Source of the DNA: Actinomycetota bacterium
GTDB taxonomy: Bacteria > Actinomycetota > Acidimicrobiia > IMCC26256 > PALSA-610
Direction: 5' to 3'
NCBI GenBank assembly: GCA_030839105.1
Contig: JAUZEI010000691.1
Span: 1-6,057 of the forward strand
DNA: 6,057 nt
The notes under the pieces are model-generated. The model saw only the letters and a program-made list of their open reading frames with translations. It had not been told where the DNA came from and made no database searches. A program made the position numbers and the translations under genes. Positions 5,418 to 6,057 of this stretch are shown here, in pieces (positions within the stretch are counted from its first letter, which is position 1; every line of letters starts with the position of its first letter).

Positions 5418-6057
5418 CTAGGAGGAACGCCGTCGATAGCGCCGGATCAGGGCGTTCGTCGACGGGTCGTGCGCGAGGTCCGAATCGTCGGCAGCCGCGA
5501 TCTCGACCGCAATCTTCTGGGCGAGCTGCTTGCCGAGCTCGACTCCCCACTGGTCGAAAGAATCGATGCCCCAGATCGTGCCGAGCGTCAGCACCTTGTG
5601 CTCGTAGGCGGCGACGAGCGCTCCGAGCGCGAACGGTGTGAGCTGTGACGCCATCAACGTCGACGACGGCCGGTTGCCCGGCATCACCCGGTAGGGCGGC
5701 AACGACGGGTCGTCGGTGCCGAATGCGAGCCCTTCGGCCTGCGCGAACAGGTTCGCGACGAGCAGGTCCTGCTGGTCACCGAGCTCGTGATCGGGCTGCG
5801 GACGATCGAAGCCGATGAAGTCGATCGGCACCAACGCGGTGCCCTGGTGCAACAGCTGGAAGTACGCGTGCTGTCCGTTCGTTCCAACGGTTCCCCACAC
5901 GATCTCGCCCGTCGGCGCGTCGACCGGTGAACCATCGGTGCGCACCGACTTGCCGTTGCTCTCCATCTCGAGCTGCTGCAGGTACGACGGAAGTTTCACC
6001 AAGGCGTTCGCGTACGGAACGACCGCCTGGGTCTGCGCGTCGAGGAAGTCGCGGTAC
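5418..6057 (-). CDS. pgi: Glucose-6-phosphate isomerase, C-terminal part (runs off right edge)
   Basis: The last 212 residues of phosphoglucose isomerase, which interconverts glucose 6-phosphate and fructose 6-phosphate in glycolysis and gluconeogenesis in the cytoplasm. The fragment begins [19 protein letters not shown] and continues [17 protein letters not shown]. It carries the PGI signatures [16 protein letters not shown] and [14 protein letters not shown]. The catalytic residues are present: the glutamate of MESNGK (E357 in the mammalian enzyme), the histidine of GQH (H388; the 31-residue interval is the same here) and the lysine of GVELGK (K518). The N-terminal sugar-phosphate domain and the start codon lie beyond the window. 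The [10 protein letters not shown] stretch differs from the common WGEPGTNGQH, but that glutamate is not the catalytic one. The stop TAG at 5420-5418 is followed after 9 nt by the Nfu-like gene. The identification is very secure. Confidence 0.96.
   Translation of the reverse strand, partial: YRDFLDAQTQAVVPYANALVKLPSYLQQLEMESNGKSVRTDGSPVDAPTGEIVWGTVGTNGQHAYFQLLHQGTALVPIDFIGFDRPQPDHELGDQQDLLVANLFAQAEGLAFGTDDPSLPPYRVMPGNRPSSTLMASQLTPFALGALVAAYEHKVLTLGTIWGIDSFDQWGVELGKQLAQKIAVEIAAADDSDLAHDPSTNALIRRYRRRSS

Noticed and set aside
4032..5648. 538-codon plus-strand open frame crossing the HNH gene, the reductase, the Nfu-like gene and pgi
   Set aside because: It overlaps four supported genes in another frame or on the other strand and its product resembles no family.

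Overview
The window is a GC-rich (about 70% by eye), densely coded stretch of bacterial chromosome. Actinobacterial features point to Actinomycetota, possibly an Acidimicrobiia-like lineage. These are LexA operators of the CGAAC-N4-GTTCG type, an ImuA/ImuB/DnaE2 mutasome, a DUF222/13E12-type HNH protein and likely leaderless promoters. The lineage is inferred from gene style, not from a marker gene.

Left half (1-3140, minus strand): an SOS mutagenesis operon in the order imuA, imuB, dnaE2. ImuA (RecA-like) ends in an ATGA overlap with the start of ImuB (inactive Y-family polymerase homologue carrying a clamp-binding motif). An 84-nt gap containing a 44-bp RGYC tetranucleotide repeat separates ImuB from the 5' end of dnaE2 (error-prone C-family polymerase), which runs off the left edge. 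In the known system these three proteins perform error-prone translesion synthesis after DNA damage.

Centre (about 3141-3237): a divergent control region with two identical, perfect 14-bp LexA palindromes (CGAACATATGTTCG). One lies directly upstream of the imuA -10 element. The other contains the likely ATG of the divergent plus-strand gene, a DUF222/HNH endonuclease-like protein (3238-4410). The HNH protein is therefore probably co-induced with the mutasome, and this is the most interesting point of the window.

Right half (4411-6057, minus strand): a housekeeping block convergent with the HNH gene. Reading leftwards it holds the 3' end of pgi (glucose-6-phosphate isomerase, active-site residues present), a 117-aa protein resembling a lone Nfu/NifU N-terminal domain only 9 nt after pgi, and a RibD-C/DHFR-like reductase that seems to have its own leaderless promoter. 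No RNA genes, insertion sequences, CRISPR arrays or convincing intrinsic terminators were seen, and no gene-free stretch exceeds 300 bases.
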